NCBI GenBank assembly: GCA_026260175.1
Contig: JAKCWW010000894.1
Span: 207 to 64,206, forward strand
Direction: 5' to 3'
DNA: 64,000 bases
Origin: Reticulitermes lucifugus
Taxonomy: Eukaryota; Arthropoda; Insecta; Blattodea; Rhinotermitidae
How positions within the stretch are numbered: position 1 is the stretch's first letter; every line of letters starts with the position of its first letter. The translations under genes and the position numbers were made by a program. The notes beneath the pieces are model-generated. The model searched no databases. It saw only the letters and a program-made list of their open reading frames with translations, and was not told where the DNA came from. Shown in pieces: positions 44,956-57,354 of the stretch.

Positions 44956-47689
44956 TGTGCAGGCGGACAAATTTACCTTTAAATTTAACAGTTGCCCTAC
45001 CATTTAACGCTATGCAATATGAGGCACTTAAAGCGTCATTAAATAAATAACTGAAAGTATGCATTGCACCAACTTAAAACCACGCAGTATGAAAGGAATT
45101 CTTATGTGATCATCTGGGTCATAACGTGTTGCAGCCTGGTGGGTAGGTACGGACGTTTCGACAACAATATAAATCTTCACCAACGTAAAACCTCAAATCT
45201 AATACGGTATAATGGTAACCTAGAACAGCCTGTCTCTACGGTTCAGTCGGTTTATTGAGAGACCTGTCAGTCTAAGGAACATCATTTGTAATGTTCCAGG
45301 TAGTTTCGTTTCCTTCATTTTCAAAGCTCTGATTTTCAATTGTCTACTGAATTAACAGCGTGAATAAGCAGTGCAGCTGAGTTGACTGTAAACTCGGTAT
45401 TCAAGTACACATAACGACATCAATCCTCTTACGTAAATTGTAATCCAGCAAAAAGCAGTCAGCGTCATGCAAACACTGCAGCACAGCTGCTCACTTCGTG
45501 CTCTGCAATTCCATCGTTCTCCAGAAACACTGACTGACTCGTAATTAAATTTGTTTTGCCACAACAGGCAGGCGCAGCTTTGGCTTCTTGACTGCAGGAG
45601 TTGAGTGTCGTGGACACCATAACAAAGGACAAATCAGACTTCTCTCTCGACTCAACTAAATCTCATGGCATGTTACCTTAATACTTTCAACGTTGTCTTT
45701 TGTTTAAGTAAAGTGTTCTTGCTTTGGTACTTTCGCTGTAACTACACCTATAATAAGAATAGCTAAAAATAATAAATGAGTTACTTTTAAATGTTGTTAG
45801 AAGGTATTTAGAAGGGAATACTGAGAATAATTGGAACTAAGTAGGAGGAAATACAGCAGGCTGCACAAAAATCCATAATTAGGAGCCTGGTAAAGAGTAC
45901 TTTTCACTAAATATCATTTCGAATACAAACTCCGGAGGATTTTATGAGCAGACGTGTACCATGCACAAGAGAGAACAGAAATGCACAACACACTTTTTTC
46001 GAAAACTTTGAGAAAAGAGGTCACTTGTGAAACCTAGTAGCAGAGGTAAGGACAACTTTTAAAAGAACCCTAAAGGATTAGGACGTTAGGGTGTGGACTG
46101 GATTAATCTGACTATGGGTAAGGATCAGTGACGGACTGCTGTGAAAAAAGTAATACAATTTCACCTTCTATAAATTACGGAGAGTTTTTTTATAACCTCA
46201 GCAACTATTAGCTTTATTAAAAGAACTCTGGCCCGTGCAGTTATTTACAGACAGCGGGAGATGTTTCACTGAAATTTTCAGACTCCAAAATCCAATACTG
46301 TAGGCTCAGTGCTGCTTCTCCTGCATAGCACGCACCTTAAGGTCTAATATAAACTCTCTAAAGCACAGTGGTACCTATACATACCGCCCGCTCTAACAAT
46401 AAAAACCTGTGTGGGTTTCCCACGTCTCGTAATTGTGTCAATATTCCGTACGATTCGTACTGCAAGCAGCGACTACTTCCCTGTACGACATCAACATATT
46501 GGCCTTTTCAGTGGAGACAAATATCTTTACTGTGAAGTAGTATTTGAATTTAGAAGCAATTCATATCACAAAGTGTTAATTCTGAAAGCACAGCTTTTTC
46601 ATATGCCGTGTAAGAGTACTTGGACTAAGTCGCTTTACAGAGCTTTTACCTATAGGTAAGCGAAAAGGCACGGGCATACAGCCATATTATTATTGGAACT
46701 CCAACCTCCATTTCTTGTATTCTATAATTCCAAAACTATAAGGTCATAGGCCAGGTCACTGCGCTCTGCTTTATACTCGTTTTAAATTCATTAATTAAGC
46801 AACAGTTTGCGTTGGTGTCCTCTCAAAACGACCATCATAATTAGAGAATTTGGGTTAATTCTTGCTGGAAAAGAATGGAGCCGGTAGGCGGCTGATGGCC
46901 TTAGACCATGAACTGTCTCATTAACAGAGTACAACGTTACGCTACATGACTCTGGTAGGCTATATTCTTCTATTCAAAATAAAATAATCTCTTTCTAATT
47001 GGATTCCAGAACCAAAGCATATGAAAATCCATCAGCACCAAAATATATTGTTGAATCCGGCAGCGAAGGTTAGCTTTCTCCTAAGTCCCTTCAGATGAAC
47101 ACTGGTCATGATTTATTCCGTCCAAATCCTTCCCAATTCCTATTCATGTTTATCAGCCACACTTGGAATTCTCGGCTTAGAATTAAGGTATCTAGTAACT
47201 AAAAGGAATGGTGAAGACTGAATTAATATGACTCAGAATGGTTACCAATGGTGAGCTCTTCTGGAAACTTTAATGAGCCTTCTCTTACCGTAAAATATGG
47301 GAAATATTTGACTGGCTTAAGGAACATTGCGTTCTCAAGGATAGCTCCAGTACATTGAGGTAGTTAATTATCCTCCACTTAGACGTTATATGAAATATCC
47401 AGCCCATAAGTATTGTTCAAATATGGAAAATTCATTTTACGATAATTTAACTAAGACAACCATGACATTCAAGTGGTCTCCTCTCTGTACCCTCCCCAAT
47501 TTAGCAGTATTCAAGAAAATGTGTTTTAAGAAGGCATGCTCAATGCACAATAAATGTGTATCTTCAGTCAGCAAATGTAAATCGCTCTGATATTAACGCT
47601 TACATCAGACAGGCTTAATGTAACATTAAACACCAAATAGGATGTAGGACGCATGTAAATGGAAAGATAAATAATAACAAATGAAGGTA
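44956..47689. other. No confident feature apart from the motif at 45151
   Basis: About 2.7 kb of non-coding sequence. The frames at 45064, 45352, 46411 and 47390 are short and unrecognised. Confidence 0.4.
45151..45182 (-). other. Solo hammerhead-core-like motif
   Basis: The minus strand reads GTGAAGATTTATATTG, then TTGTCGAAACGTCC. Box 2 with GTC is intact; box 1 lacks its leading C (GTGAAGA where CTGANGA is expected). It most resembles the core in the 26.2-kb element. Confidence 0.4.
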
Positions 47690-47900
47690 ATAAAAATTAG
47701 AAGCCGACAAGAAGAGCAAGAACAAGAAAGATCACGAGGAGTGCCAAGAAAATATAAGGAGAAACAGAATAGGATGTCAAAAGAGAGACAAGATATCTGG
47801 GTGTGTTTAAGTACGCTGTCAGTTGCAATGATTACATAGCGTCGGTGGTGAATGAATGAACGAATAAGTGAATGAATGATTGAGTGAGTGAGTGATTGAA
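47690..47900. repeat. Polypurine tract followed by (TGAA/TGAG)n
   Basis: GAAGAGCAAGAACAAGAAAG-type A/G words to about 47800, then GAATGAATGAACGAAT and GAGTGAGTGAGTGATTG simple repeats at 47849-47900. The 147-codon minus-strand frame at 47626-48069 is an artefact of this composition. Confidence 0.65.
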
Positions 47901-47944
47901 GGAATGGATCAGTGAGCAAATAAACGAATAATATGTATATGCAG

Positions 47945-48015
47945 CACTGGTGGGATGCTGAGAGCGGAAGACCGAAGTACTCGGAAAACAAAGCCTGTAC
48001 CTCAGTTGTATATAA
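47945..48015 (-). repeat. SINE-C-like fragment
   Basis: GGAAGACCGAAGTACTCGGA followed by AAACAAAGCCTGTACC matches the antisense SINE-C body near 35620-35660. No head. Confidence 0.35.
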
Positions 48016-48038
48016 TCCACAACCGTGCATTGAACAGT

Positions 48039-48278
48039 TAGATATGGTAACTAAAACCAACAAATGCACACAAGTTTATGGAAATATATTATAAACGTAG
48101 TAATACCTCCTACATGTTTCGGCCGCTCAAGTGGCCATCCTCAGCGAGGTGCGTTACGAACAATAATTTCTTCTTCCTAACGCACCTCCCTGAGGATGGC
48201 CACATGAGTTACCGAAACGTGTGGGAGGTATTACTACGTTTACGTGTGTGCATTTTTTGGTTTTAATTACCATATCTA
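48039..48278. mobile_element. Foldback element with the best hammerhead-like core
   Basis: TAGATATGGTAA at the left is answered by TTACCATATCTA at the right. ACGTAGTAATACCTCC, the GTTTCGG box and GTGGCCATCCTCAG are present in both arms in opposite orientation; the loop is 48157-48177. The left arm carries about 20 extra bases near 48075. The right arm on the plus strand reads ACCTCCC TGAGGA ... GAAACGTGT GGGAGGT, with a seven-pair outer helix. The left arm on the minus strand reads CTGAGGA T GGCC ACTTGAGC GGCC GAAAC, with a four-pair inner helix. The CCTCAGNGAGGTGCGTTA loop-side blocks also match between arms. Confidence 0.85.
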
Positions 48279-49645
48279 AACCTGAATCTTTTTCACTTTC
48301 CTACCACAAATCCCACATGAACTGGCCTCGAATCGAACCCTGACCTCCGCGGTGAGAGTTCGGCGACTAACCGCATAAGACATGGCACAGCCTAAGACAG
48401 AATTAAAAAATTCAAAAACATAAAGACTAAAAGACAAGATAAATTAAACGTTTGAAGAGAAAAGCATTTTAATACCACTTGAGATACTTCATGTGCTCAT
48501 CTCTTAAAACGTTACCAAAATAGAAGTGTGCTGGCTTTCAGTTTCACAAGTTTCATTTATCTTACCTTTTGGAATATGACGTCGTGGAGTTTTGTAAATA
48601 GAAAAAACTTTATGAAAGAATCTGCTGCTTCCATATTCTCCGGAATGTGGCTATTGATCTATAATTACACGATATCATAATCTAAATACTTGAACATTTT
48701 AAGACGACCTTAATAAAGGTTTATCGTGCTCAAAACGGAATGAATATAAAATCATGATATGGTTTTAAAATATAAATTTCAAAGCCGAAAAGCGTGCATG
48801 TATGCATGCAGATATCTGTAACAGCAGGCATAACATGTAAGGAGAAGTGAATAAATATAAATTTTAGAACACCAAATGTGCAAGTTCTGTTCGATTGTGG
48901 ATGAATGTCATGTTCGCTCTTCGCTGAAACAAAATGTTATCCGCTCATTTTCAGTCCCTCTAACTAATATATTTCATCTGACTGTACATGTCCTAGAATA
49001 AAATGTGAATGCTGCAACTGTAAAAAATCATATATATTTACATAGTGTTCAGAGCTAAGGAATAACGTAATATTTTCATACTCAGGAAACATGGTAAAAG
49101 GTAGCCCCTTTCAAAACCGTATATTCTCATAGCCGATTGCAGCAATAATGAGACACTGTGAGCATGCACCATTCAAACTACTTCTTGTGTTCTCTCTGAA
49201 TGGACCACCTCAATAGCTTCTGCGCCTGGCATTTATTGTACTGATTTCCGAAAGACAAACGTGGGGAAAAAGAGGAAGTTGCATAAAGGAGAATAACTTA
49301 TAATAGAAGACAGCAAAGAAGAAACGTTATTAGTGAGAGGAAGGCACGTGACCACAGGGCCGATTGCAAGAAAATTTAATGAATGACTGAAAGAACCAAC
49401 GAATGAGTACAAGAAAGAAGGAATGACAAAGAGACAAAATGAAACAAAGTGTTGAATTATCTTCAGCTATTTAGGTTTGAGCAGGAGGACAATGGTCACG
49501 AAGAGCCAAAAATGGAGCGAATGGGTTACACTCACACAACATCCGTAAAAATGCGACATCTCTGAGAATAGCTCACGTAGTGACAAAACACTCGAGCTCT
49601 CCCTAGTTCCACCAGGAGGCCTTTGCCCTCGTGGGATTAATTAGA
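48279..49645. other. No recognisable feature
   Basis: AT-rich non-coding sequence, with an A/G-rich patch near 49380-49450. Confidence 0.5.
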
Positions 49646-49669
49646 TTTATTTATTTATTTATTTATTTA
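49646..49669. repeat. (TTTA)n microsatellite
   Basis: Six TTTA/ATTT units. Confidence 0.9.
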
Positions 49670-50355
49670 GGTTTGAGTTCATAAAATATTATCTTGCTGG
49701 TAGTAGTGTTCAAGGGCATAACGTACGTAACGCATCATGTGACAATGCTGGGACTGACTGGATTCACGGAGTGCAACGTCGCCTACTGTGCCCTTCAATA
49801 ACCACTCGCCTACACGGTATGTTTGTTTGCATAAACGTTACGCGTTGATTGGAAATCGTGTTGCGCGTTGATACATGAAACCGATATAGCAATAATTTGC
49901 ATGTTAGGCGATAGATAGCGCACAGAGTGGACCGTTCGTACGTGTTGCAGCAAGTAGGTAGGAGGGAATGAGTAAAGATGGGACTAGAGACAGAAATGTA
50001 GGAATGGGATGAAAAGACAATGTAAGTAGATAATGAAATTATGAATAAAGTGAAAGAAGATTGCCGTCGTCTGGGATGTGACACCGCTCATGTTTTTTAA
50101 AATATGTCGACGTTTCAGATAAATGTCCGTAATCCTTCCCTCGCTATACGGTGTCACTTCCCAGAAGACTTTAACGTTCATAGTCACCGCTATGAAAACA
50201 GCAAAACTTGCGATGTGAAAGAACGTTGGGAGGAGAAACTTACAAAGAGAAATGGACAAGGAAATAAAATGACATAATAGGAATTCCATATGTAATTTGT
50301 AATTAGTTATCAATCACATTTTCTATCTAAACAATTTTCCATTGTTACAGCACTT
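49670..50355. other. No confident feature
   Basis: Non-coding. The minus-strand frames at 49764-50313 are unrecognised. The part next to 50356 is presumably the LINE 3' UTR. Confidence 0.4.
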
Positions 50356-50968
50356 ACTAATTCTTATTCGGTTTTCGCCATATTTGCCGGTCTACTGAGC
50401 CTTCAGGTGTTGAATTCTTCTGCTTCATCAATCTTTCCACTTCCCTTTCCTATGTCATTTCGCGTCTTCCTCTCCTTTTCCTTCCTTCCTGCGACCAGCT
50501 CAATATTCGCTTTGGCCAACAGTTACCTCCCATGCATAACACAAGCCCATAAAATTTTAACATGTTATTTTCCATTCTTTCCAAAATTGTTTGTGTTACT
50601 CCCATTTTCTCTAATTACTTCATAAACTTTAATATTTTTTATGTTAATGCAGCTCTTTTCCGAAAATCCATTTCTGTACTTAACAGCTTTTTCTTTCATC
50701 TTTAATTCACTGTGCAGATTTCAAACCTGTAGCTTAAACTGCTTTCCACCACTGTGCGCAGTATCCATTTCTTTATATTTAATGACAAGTGTTTACTTCA
50801 AAGTAGGCTATTTAATGTTCTTGTTGCTCTTCTGGCTTGTTCAGTTCAATTGAACACTTCTTGTTTGCAATTTCCCGAGTTTTTGAAACTGGATCCTAAG
50901 TACTTAAATGCCGCAGTGTTTTTAATTCCGATATTATCTTCAATTTCCATATTTTTATGTCACTAAAT
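50356..50968 (-). mobile_element. LINE 3' end, decayed
   Basis: On the minus strand, EIEDNIGIKNTAAFKYLGSS then FKNSGNCKQEV (about 50955-50860) is the LINE reverse-transcriptase motif FKYLGS.F...G. ARRATRTLNSLL follows. ESSLSYRFEICTVN corresponds to the usual ES.L.YG.E.W..N. EMDFRKRAA follows. WPKRILSWSQEGRKRRGRR (about 50520-50460) and DRQIWRKPNKN, ending in TAG at 50357-50359, close the ORF. Several stops and frame changes are present. Plus-strand reading frames at 50407-50966 are antisense shadows. Only the last third of ORF2 remains. Confidence 0.8.
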
Positions 50969-51064
50969 CTAGACGCATGAGGGTAGGTGGAACATGGCAC
51001 ACGTACAGCAAAAATTAAAAATTTATACAAAATTGTCATAAAAAAGCCTCGAGGGAATATAAAA

Positions 51065-51165
51065 ATTAGAAGGCCTACCTGTAGGTGGCGAGATGATGTT
51101 AAACTGTAACTAAAAGCAAGGGACCATGAACGTTTGGATAAAATCAGATTTTCTTAGAAGAGAAA
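51065..51165 (+). mobile_element. Possible LINE C-terminal fragment
   Basis: RRPTCRWRDDVKL, then after a stop KARDHERLDKIRF, resembles the GRP..RW.DD......A.DR..W end of arthropod LINE ORF2. It is too short for certainty and lies in the opposite orientation to the LINE at 50356. Confidence 0.3.
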
Positions 51166-52319
51166 GAAAACTCAATAAAAAGGCGGTTATTTATGTTTCT
51201 ACAAAGCCCGAATTAACCTCGGGTTGCTGTCATGTTGTACAGACATTCGCATAAAATATTCAACGGTGGCCTTTAAGTGGTAAAAAAATACTTAAATTCA
51301 AGGCTCACTATAAAGGTAACACAGACCCTGACATACACGTGGAATCTTGCCAAATTACGAACACACTGGAGACCCCATACCAAAGAGCATATTCAATATG
51401 CTTCATAGAGTCCAATAATCGACTTCATGTTAGAGCACTAGCAATTTTACTATACGTTCAGTTAGTACGTGTCAAACCCTTTAAGATACGACGTCAACCC
51501 AAATAATATTTCAAATTCAGTTCGTAAGTCATAGGAAACATACGGCGTCTTCGTCACAAAGCTATGTCTGTTAACCCTGTTCAGCTGAAGTTCGCTGTTT
51601 ATTCTAAAACTCATAACAAATCCATCAATATACTCTATGAAAGAATTTAACGGTTTCTAGCATTAAATCAGGCAGTAGAGGTAATGACGACTGCGCTTTA
51701 AAAAGGGCTGATAAAAGTTGTGTTTATACACTGAGACACTGTTCTATCTCGCAAAAGGCAAGAGGTGCTGCGATGGAAATTTTACCTGTCGTTGTGAAAG
51801 AAATTTTTTTTAACAAAAGCTATTTCGCACTACGCCAGTGTGAAAGTCTATAAATGTAAAATGATAGGCGACTTCGAAACATGGAAAGGGATACCAGAAC
51901 ACTTCTGGTGTGTGCTTCGAGAGCAAGAGGGAAAAGACCAGACCGTTCAGATGCTGTCACGTTTTGTCTTGTTCTTTCATTCCTGGCTCTCCTCTCTTTT
52001 CTCTCCTTTTATGTGATCCATTATCTCTCTTCTTTCTCAGCCTCCCTTATCTGTCTTCCCTGTATTCAATTCCACATTTTCCAGCTTCAAGATTCTTTTT
52101 CGTTTCTTTAGTCAGTCTCCATTCTTCACTTCACTGGTGGGTGTTTCGCATTCCGCCTGACGAATCGTGGCTGGATTACCGGTAAAAGCTTAGCTGATCT
52201 CAGATGAGCATAAAAAAGTATAGGATGATTATCATATTCATTGAGCATAAAATACTGAAATGAAAGTTGGAAAATACTGGACTTTATATTTATCTATAAC
52301 AACAGGTAAGAGTGAGGAT
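51166..52319. other. No recognisable feature
   Basis: Non-coding. A C/T-rich patch at 51970-52070 explains the two overlapping plus-strand frames there. Confidence 0.5.
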
Positions 52320-52440
52320 AGATCAGTCAGTAAAGTTACTAGCTACAGATTACTTTACCGAGTTTGAATCTCGACATAAGCAAAAACTTCCCTATTTACC
52401 ACAATGACCAGAAAAGCAACAGGTTCTGAGGTACGAACGC
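52320..52440 (+). repeat. Possible SINE head
   Basis: GATCAGTCAGTAAAGTTACT (A-box-like) and GAGTTTGAATCTCGAC (B-box-like) lie at SINE-like spacing. The 3' part is not clearly one of the families above. Confidence 0.3.
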
Positions 52441-52642
52441 GATGGTTCACCATCGTGTCCAGTGGTTTGCGTCTCCCGATCTCCAGTGCATACCACGCTG
52501 ACAACTGTGCCTCTTAACTCCATAAATATCTTCCACACAAAAGCAATAATTATATGTCACTACCCGATCATCAGGATCTCGTCTTTAGGGACATTTTATG
52601 CCACATGAAAGAGTTGTCACTGAGAAGAAAATACGTTACAAC

Positions 52643-52712
52643 TGCGTTTCTCAATCTGTGGTAGCAGAACCACTAAAATAAGAGTAGCGGTAACCCTGAG
52701 GGTACCAAAGAA
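52643..52712 (+). mobile_element. Possible hAT-type transposon end
   Basis: GCGTTTCTCAATCTGTGGTA, then GCAGAACCACTAAAATAAGA and GCGGTAACCCTGAGGGTACC, resembles hAT ends of the type GCGTTTCTCAACCTGTGGTACGCG. The partner end was not found. Confidence 0.4.
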
Positions 52713-53344
52713 GATTCCAAGGGTTAGGCCCAAAAATAATTTTTATGCGTAATTATATTCGGCTTAAACTTGCAAGTATGGTAGATATGAAGGTGATGTT
52801 TCTTCACTTGTATTATAAAAGCATTAGGCCTATGATGTCTGAAGGGTCTTCTCCCACCGGGTCCAGCTTTTGTCCAAGTGTTTTTAGTTGTAATAAGGAC
52901 AAGTTTAATGACCCTTGCATTAGATTATTTGCAGCTACTTCTTGGGGTCCTCTAATATAACCGAAATTGTTTTGGGATAAGATAAACCAAGACAGCTCCT
53001 GATTTCAGATTAAAACTCAATTTTTGAAAGTTCATTCATTACGTTCGCGTACCAATTGCTATCGTGTAACGTGAGATTAGCGTTCAAAATCGATACTGAA
53101 GGCATTCCAGCAAACTGGCAATCACAGAGAGATGATCATTACACCTCACGCCTACACCGCAACCAGAGGTCCGCTTCTCAGACTGCGTTGCTAGGATACA
53201 AACATTATAAATTTATAAGTTCTTGGTTAAAACACAAAGTGTTTACTTATTGTTTACACTCGCCGGAAGAAAAGAACGTAGAATGTAGAGAGATGATCTG
53301 TCCTTCCGAGTGATTCATTTCCTAATAATTCAGTGGGGCCCTTA

Positions 53345-53404
53345 CAGGACTGGCTCTATAATTCTTGTCGCCCTGTGCAAAACCTGACCGTGCCCCCCCC
53401 CCCN
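53345..53404 (+). mobile_element. Possible transposon end with C11 run and an ambiguous base
   Basis: ACAGGACTGGCTCTATAATT, then CTTGTCGCCCTGTGCAAAA, resembles a widespread insect repeat end. The C11 run at 53393-53403 is followed by a single N. Confidence 0.3.
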
Positions 53405-55849
53405 AAACTTCCCACAAGCGCAGTTTAACTGCTGTTATACAGCTAGTACACAGCCCGTTTAAACTTTCGAAGACAAATTAACATTTTGCATATCTAGCTA
53501 CAGTTTCCTCATATAACCCATGCATTTATCCATTGCTGTATATTGTAATAGTTAAGGGATGCCACAAAATCACAGTTTCACAAAATATGCACGCCCTATA
53601 CAATTGAAGAATTCTTGAAAGACAGCTTGATAAGATAAATACTGCTAATAACTGGAAATAACTTTTTACTGGAAATGTCGAAGCTCTAAACCAACCCAAG
53701 CACAGAAAACTCTCGACTGCTCCATGACGACAGACTGTTTTCGGCCATCATGGCCACATGAGTCATCTACCCGTAAGTATAAAATTACTTGCAACATGGA
53801 GACAAAATAAGGACAGAAATTTTAGCTTTATACTTCAGTGTCCACATATAAGCTCTCCAAGGTGACATTTTTATTCTTCCTTGGTCACAGAGAAAACACA
53901 CTTGAGCTATGTCTCGAAAAGCACTTCCGCAGGACCATATATTTATATGTATTGGTAAAACTATCGATAAAATCAAAGTGTTTTCTAAGTAGACCTTTGA
54001 AATGACCACTTATTTAAATAAACTGATGTCTATTACTATGTCACAAGTTCATTTTACTGTTAGTGAGTAATCAACATTATTTTTTAACTCACTCGGTCTT
54101 TTGTAGCCCCTGGGAATCCGCAGTCCTTCCAAAAGCACTTCTTGCCCCTGGTCAGACCGACCCTGGCACTACTATGTTCTATAAGCGTAGAGGTATCTAC
54201 TTCTACATGGAAATTATACTCAGGGCTGTTTACACTAGTTTCTCTCTCCTCCTCTCCCTCCACCTCGCTCTCTCCACATCTGGGGCTGTATCCTGCAATT
54301 CATTTCGCAGAATTCTTAAGCCGTGTTTAGCCGCATTCGGGTTTAGTTCACAGCAAGGCCCCCAAAAAAGAGCATCGAACGTTCATAGGAATCAGCTTAT
54401 TTTGTATTTACGTTCTATCTTTTGCATAAAATCCATAAAATGAAAGAATAATTTGGAAGCCGCGTCTATCCCACAGTTCATATGCAAAGTTAAAACTTTG
54501 AAACAGAGTGGTAACTCTAAGCACCACCTGCTTTAACACTGACCAGCTCTTAATTTTGTCATTGTATTCCGTTCAGACCTGAAAACGACTATCCTAATTT
54601 TTCTTGGATTTTATCAGTCACAACAAACAAATAATCGAGTCGTTTCTCAAATTAGTGCAGGAACAATTCCTTCTACATACTTTTCACTTCTTTCTTCACT
54701 GATCTTTAAACATTCAAGGCAAAATATTTTAATCTACTGACAGCGTCGCTAAATAAACGACAAATCACGGCATCACGTACCAGAAGACCGTGGTCTTAAC
54801 GTACAAATGACATTTCAGAACCATCTCAAAAAGTATGGGTTGGAAACATTGTAACAAGAGCGACAATAACGAATCCCAAAACAAATTTCACTAAGTCCTA
54901 AGACCGTGATTACTCTACATAAATTTTAACCTCAGATCCGGCTCATGAGCTTGACGTAATGAGAATGCAAGATGAGTTGTCTTACAGTGACAAACAAAGA
55001 TATAGTTCACAAACAAAACAGGAACACAAATTGGAAATCACTTGCAAGCATATTATCTGTCAAAATACAATCCACCATTAAGCTACGAGAATAGACTTAT
55101 AACTGTATACAATAAAGATTGCAGTACAACACACTTAGAAATGAAGAAGTGTAATGGGATTTGGATCATAGTAAATGGGAAATAAATAACTTTTTATATG
55201 TAAATAATAATTGGAATTACAAAAATGGTAGTAAATTTAAACTCTAAAAATAGAAGATTAAAAACAGTAAAATCATTTAGAATGAGGTGTAGCAAAAAAG
55301 TGCAAGTAACTAATTAATGGACAAACGTAACTGCTTTTAGAAACACATTTTGTAAAAAATATTATTCTACGTAATTACTATCTTAAGTTTTGGCATTTAC
55401 TTGTTAAATTATTGGATTTTTGCTGTAAAAAAATTATATTTTTGCATAACGAAGGCTGAACTGAAGAATTTTTCTGCTCAGGAAGAGTTGTGATGTTAGC
55501 TGAAAGTCTAAATGTGTTTTCTAAAAAAGTAAACAATCCAATCACTTTGTGCTGATAGTAATGCATTGTATTAGATTATAAAATGAAATAGTTATTATAT
55601 AGCTGAATCGTGGAGGACGATGACAGAATTAGTTAACAGGACACTATCGCAACAAGCAACTCACAACCAGACAGATGATAAGGCACACTTCGACCACTAA
55701 TCAAAAAACACAAGAACAGTATGGGCTATGACCACTCACGTGCCGAACACGTGTTGGCTGAAACGCCGTGTTTTCGAAAAGTTAAGTTTTGTACCATTGT
55801 CCACATCACAGTAAACACATCATTTCCCACACCCTACTGAAAACTGAGA
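53405..55849. other. No recognisable feature
   Basis: About 2.4 kb of AT-rich non-coding sequence. The 126-codon frame at 54063-54443 runs through a CTCTCC-rich patch and is not recognisable. Confidence 0.5.
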
Positions 55850-55985
55850 AAAGCTGAAGGGAAATGAAGGTAGGGAAAGACGGAGGGAGAAGAGAAACGA
55901 GAGATTACAGGAAATAAGAAAGAAAGAAAGATCAGAGAAAATGGGAAAGAGACAAGTAAATAAGAAAAAACCAGGAAGGAAATGA
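55850..55985. repeat. Polypurine tract
   Basis: GAAATAAGAAAGAAAGAAAG-type A/G sequence on the + strand. Confidence 0.75.
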
Positions 55986-56532
55986 CTGGACAGCCTTCAG
56001 TGACTTTGGTGTGGCACAGCCGTCCGTGTGTGTGGCGCTGTACGTAAAGAAGGGAATGGCCACACTCTGTCCTTAGCTTCTTTTAGGAGTTTCCAGACGG
56101 CTGTCAAACGTTCTGCAATAGAATCTTGCTAAATGGCGTTATTAACAAGTAAAGTTGGGTGTATCAGCCAATTAGATCTGGTGCTTCTGACCGGGCCCTT
56201 TCATCCACTCATTGAATTAATACAGCAATATGACACACTGACAAGATAAAATGTGTATATATATATATTAATGTCATAATTATGTAGTTTAATCTGTCGT
56301 ATTATTCACACTAGGGGCTTCCTGTGTGTGCAGTTCGCTCCTTTGACAGTATCTAATTAGCGCCCGTAAAGAAAGACTGTGCACGGCTGCTCTGCTCAAA
56401 TAACGTGTGTGTGCGTGTGTTCTGAAACGGCTTCTGAAACCCTGTGCAGGCTACTGCATATTCGTCCATGCTCGTTCGTTCATTAATGTATTCTGTCGGA
56501 CGAAAAAATGTCATGAGAGACCCTGATAAATA
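55986..56532. other. No recognisable feature
   Basis: Non-coding, with short (TA)n and (GT)n runs near 56256 and 56405. Confidence 0.5.
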
Positions 56533-56790
56533 TAGCTACCTGGATAGCGCAGGCAGTATAGCAACTACACTAAGGCCTGGAAGATTGAAGAATCTTGGTT
56601 TGATTCCCAGCAGCTGCAGTAAGATTTTTCTCTTCTACACAGCACTCAGACCAGTTCTGGGACCCATATAGCCTCCTATTCCATAGGTATTTGTGGCTCT
56701 TTCACAAGGGATAAACGGCCGGTGCTTCAAGCTGACCATTCATTCCATCTAGTGCTGAGTTCAAAGAAGAATGGACTTACAGCTCCACTC
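56533..56790 (+). repeat. SINE-A copy, good promoter boxes
   Basis: A box: GGATAGCGCAGGCAGTATAG (from 56542). B box: GGTTTGATTCC (56598-56608). Body: TCAGACCAGTTCTGGGACCC, ATAGCCTCCTATTCCATAGG, ACGGCCGGTGCTTCAAGCTG, CCATCTAGTGCTGAGTTCAA. Confidence 0.8.
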
Positions 56791-56864
56791 CCCCAAGTAC
56801 CTCTATATCGTGCACAGTAATAGCTATATCTTTACATTTAAACGACCTCCTGAACCGGCATTTC

Positions 56865-57080
56865 CCAGAATTTAACTGGAAGAATGAAAGAAAGCCACAA
56901 AACCTTGCCAAGGCAGCTGCATTCAGACTAGTACCTGGCGTTGAAATATACACGTGCATGGCAGATGATGGGGAATTGGAATGTGAGAAAGAAGCGGAGG
57001 CAATACTGCCTAACCCGGAATTTGCCTGGAGGAATTCCAAGTTAGGAGAGCCGATCTCTGGACCGAGATTCGAATATATG
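56865..57080 (-). repeat. SINE-B copy
   Basis: On the minus strand: B-box-like TATTCGAATCTCGGTCC, then GGAATTCCTCCAGGCAAATT, CCGGGTTAGGCAGTATTGCC. It faces the SINE-A copy just upstream. Confidence 0.5.
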
Positions 57081-57354
57081 ACAATTGAAAAATAAGTAAT
57101 ATTAGGAAATATAGAGCGACATTTGATAATCTTAATTTAAATAGTCAAAAAATGAATTATTTGTCCCATGAATTACGTGAAAATGAAATTGTTACGAAAT
57201 GCTCCATCAACTCAACCTAACTCCCCAACTAACGGAAAATTCCTTATTGTTATTGAACCCAAATGTTCCTCACTTTTACCACAAGACCCCAAAATATCAC
57301 CCAATCCTGAAAGTCAACTGCATCAGTCTCCAAAATCACAATGTCAACAGATAG

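Noticed and set aside
47626-48069. 147-codon minus-strand reading frame
   Set aside because: It runs through an A/G-rich tract, simple GAAT/GAGT repeats and the edge of a foldback element. Its Ser/Phe/Leu-rich composition is what such DNA gives in antisense.
50407-50966. Three overlapping plus-strand frames
   Set aside because: Antisense to a LINE ORF2 remnant with clear FKYLGS and RKRRGRR landmarks on the minus strand.
54110-54180. Inverted partner of the transposon-like end at 53345
   Set aside because: Similarity is limited to a few GGTC/GACC words in C/T-rich sequence; not convincing.
54063-54443. 126-codon plus-strand frame
   Set aside because: Runs through a CTCTCC-rich patch; no family resemblance or exon signals that I can support.
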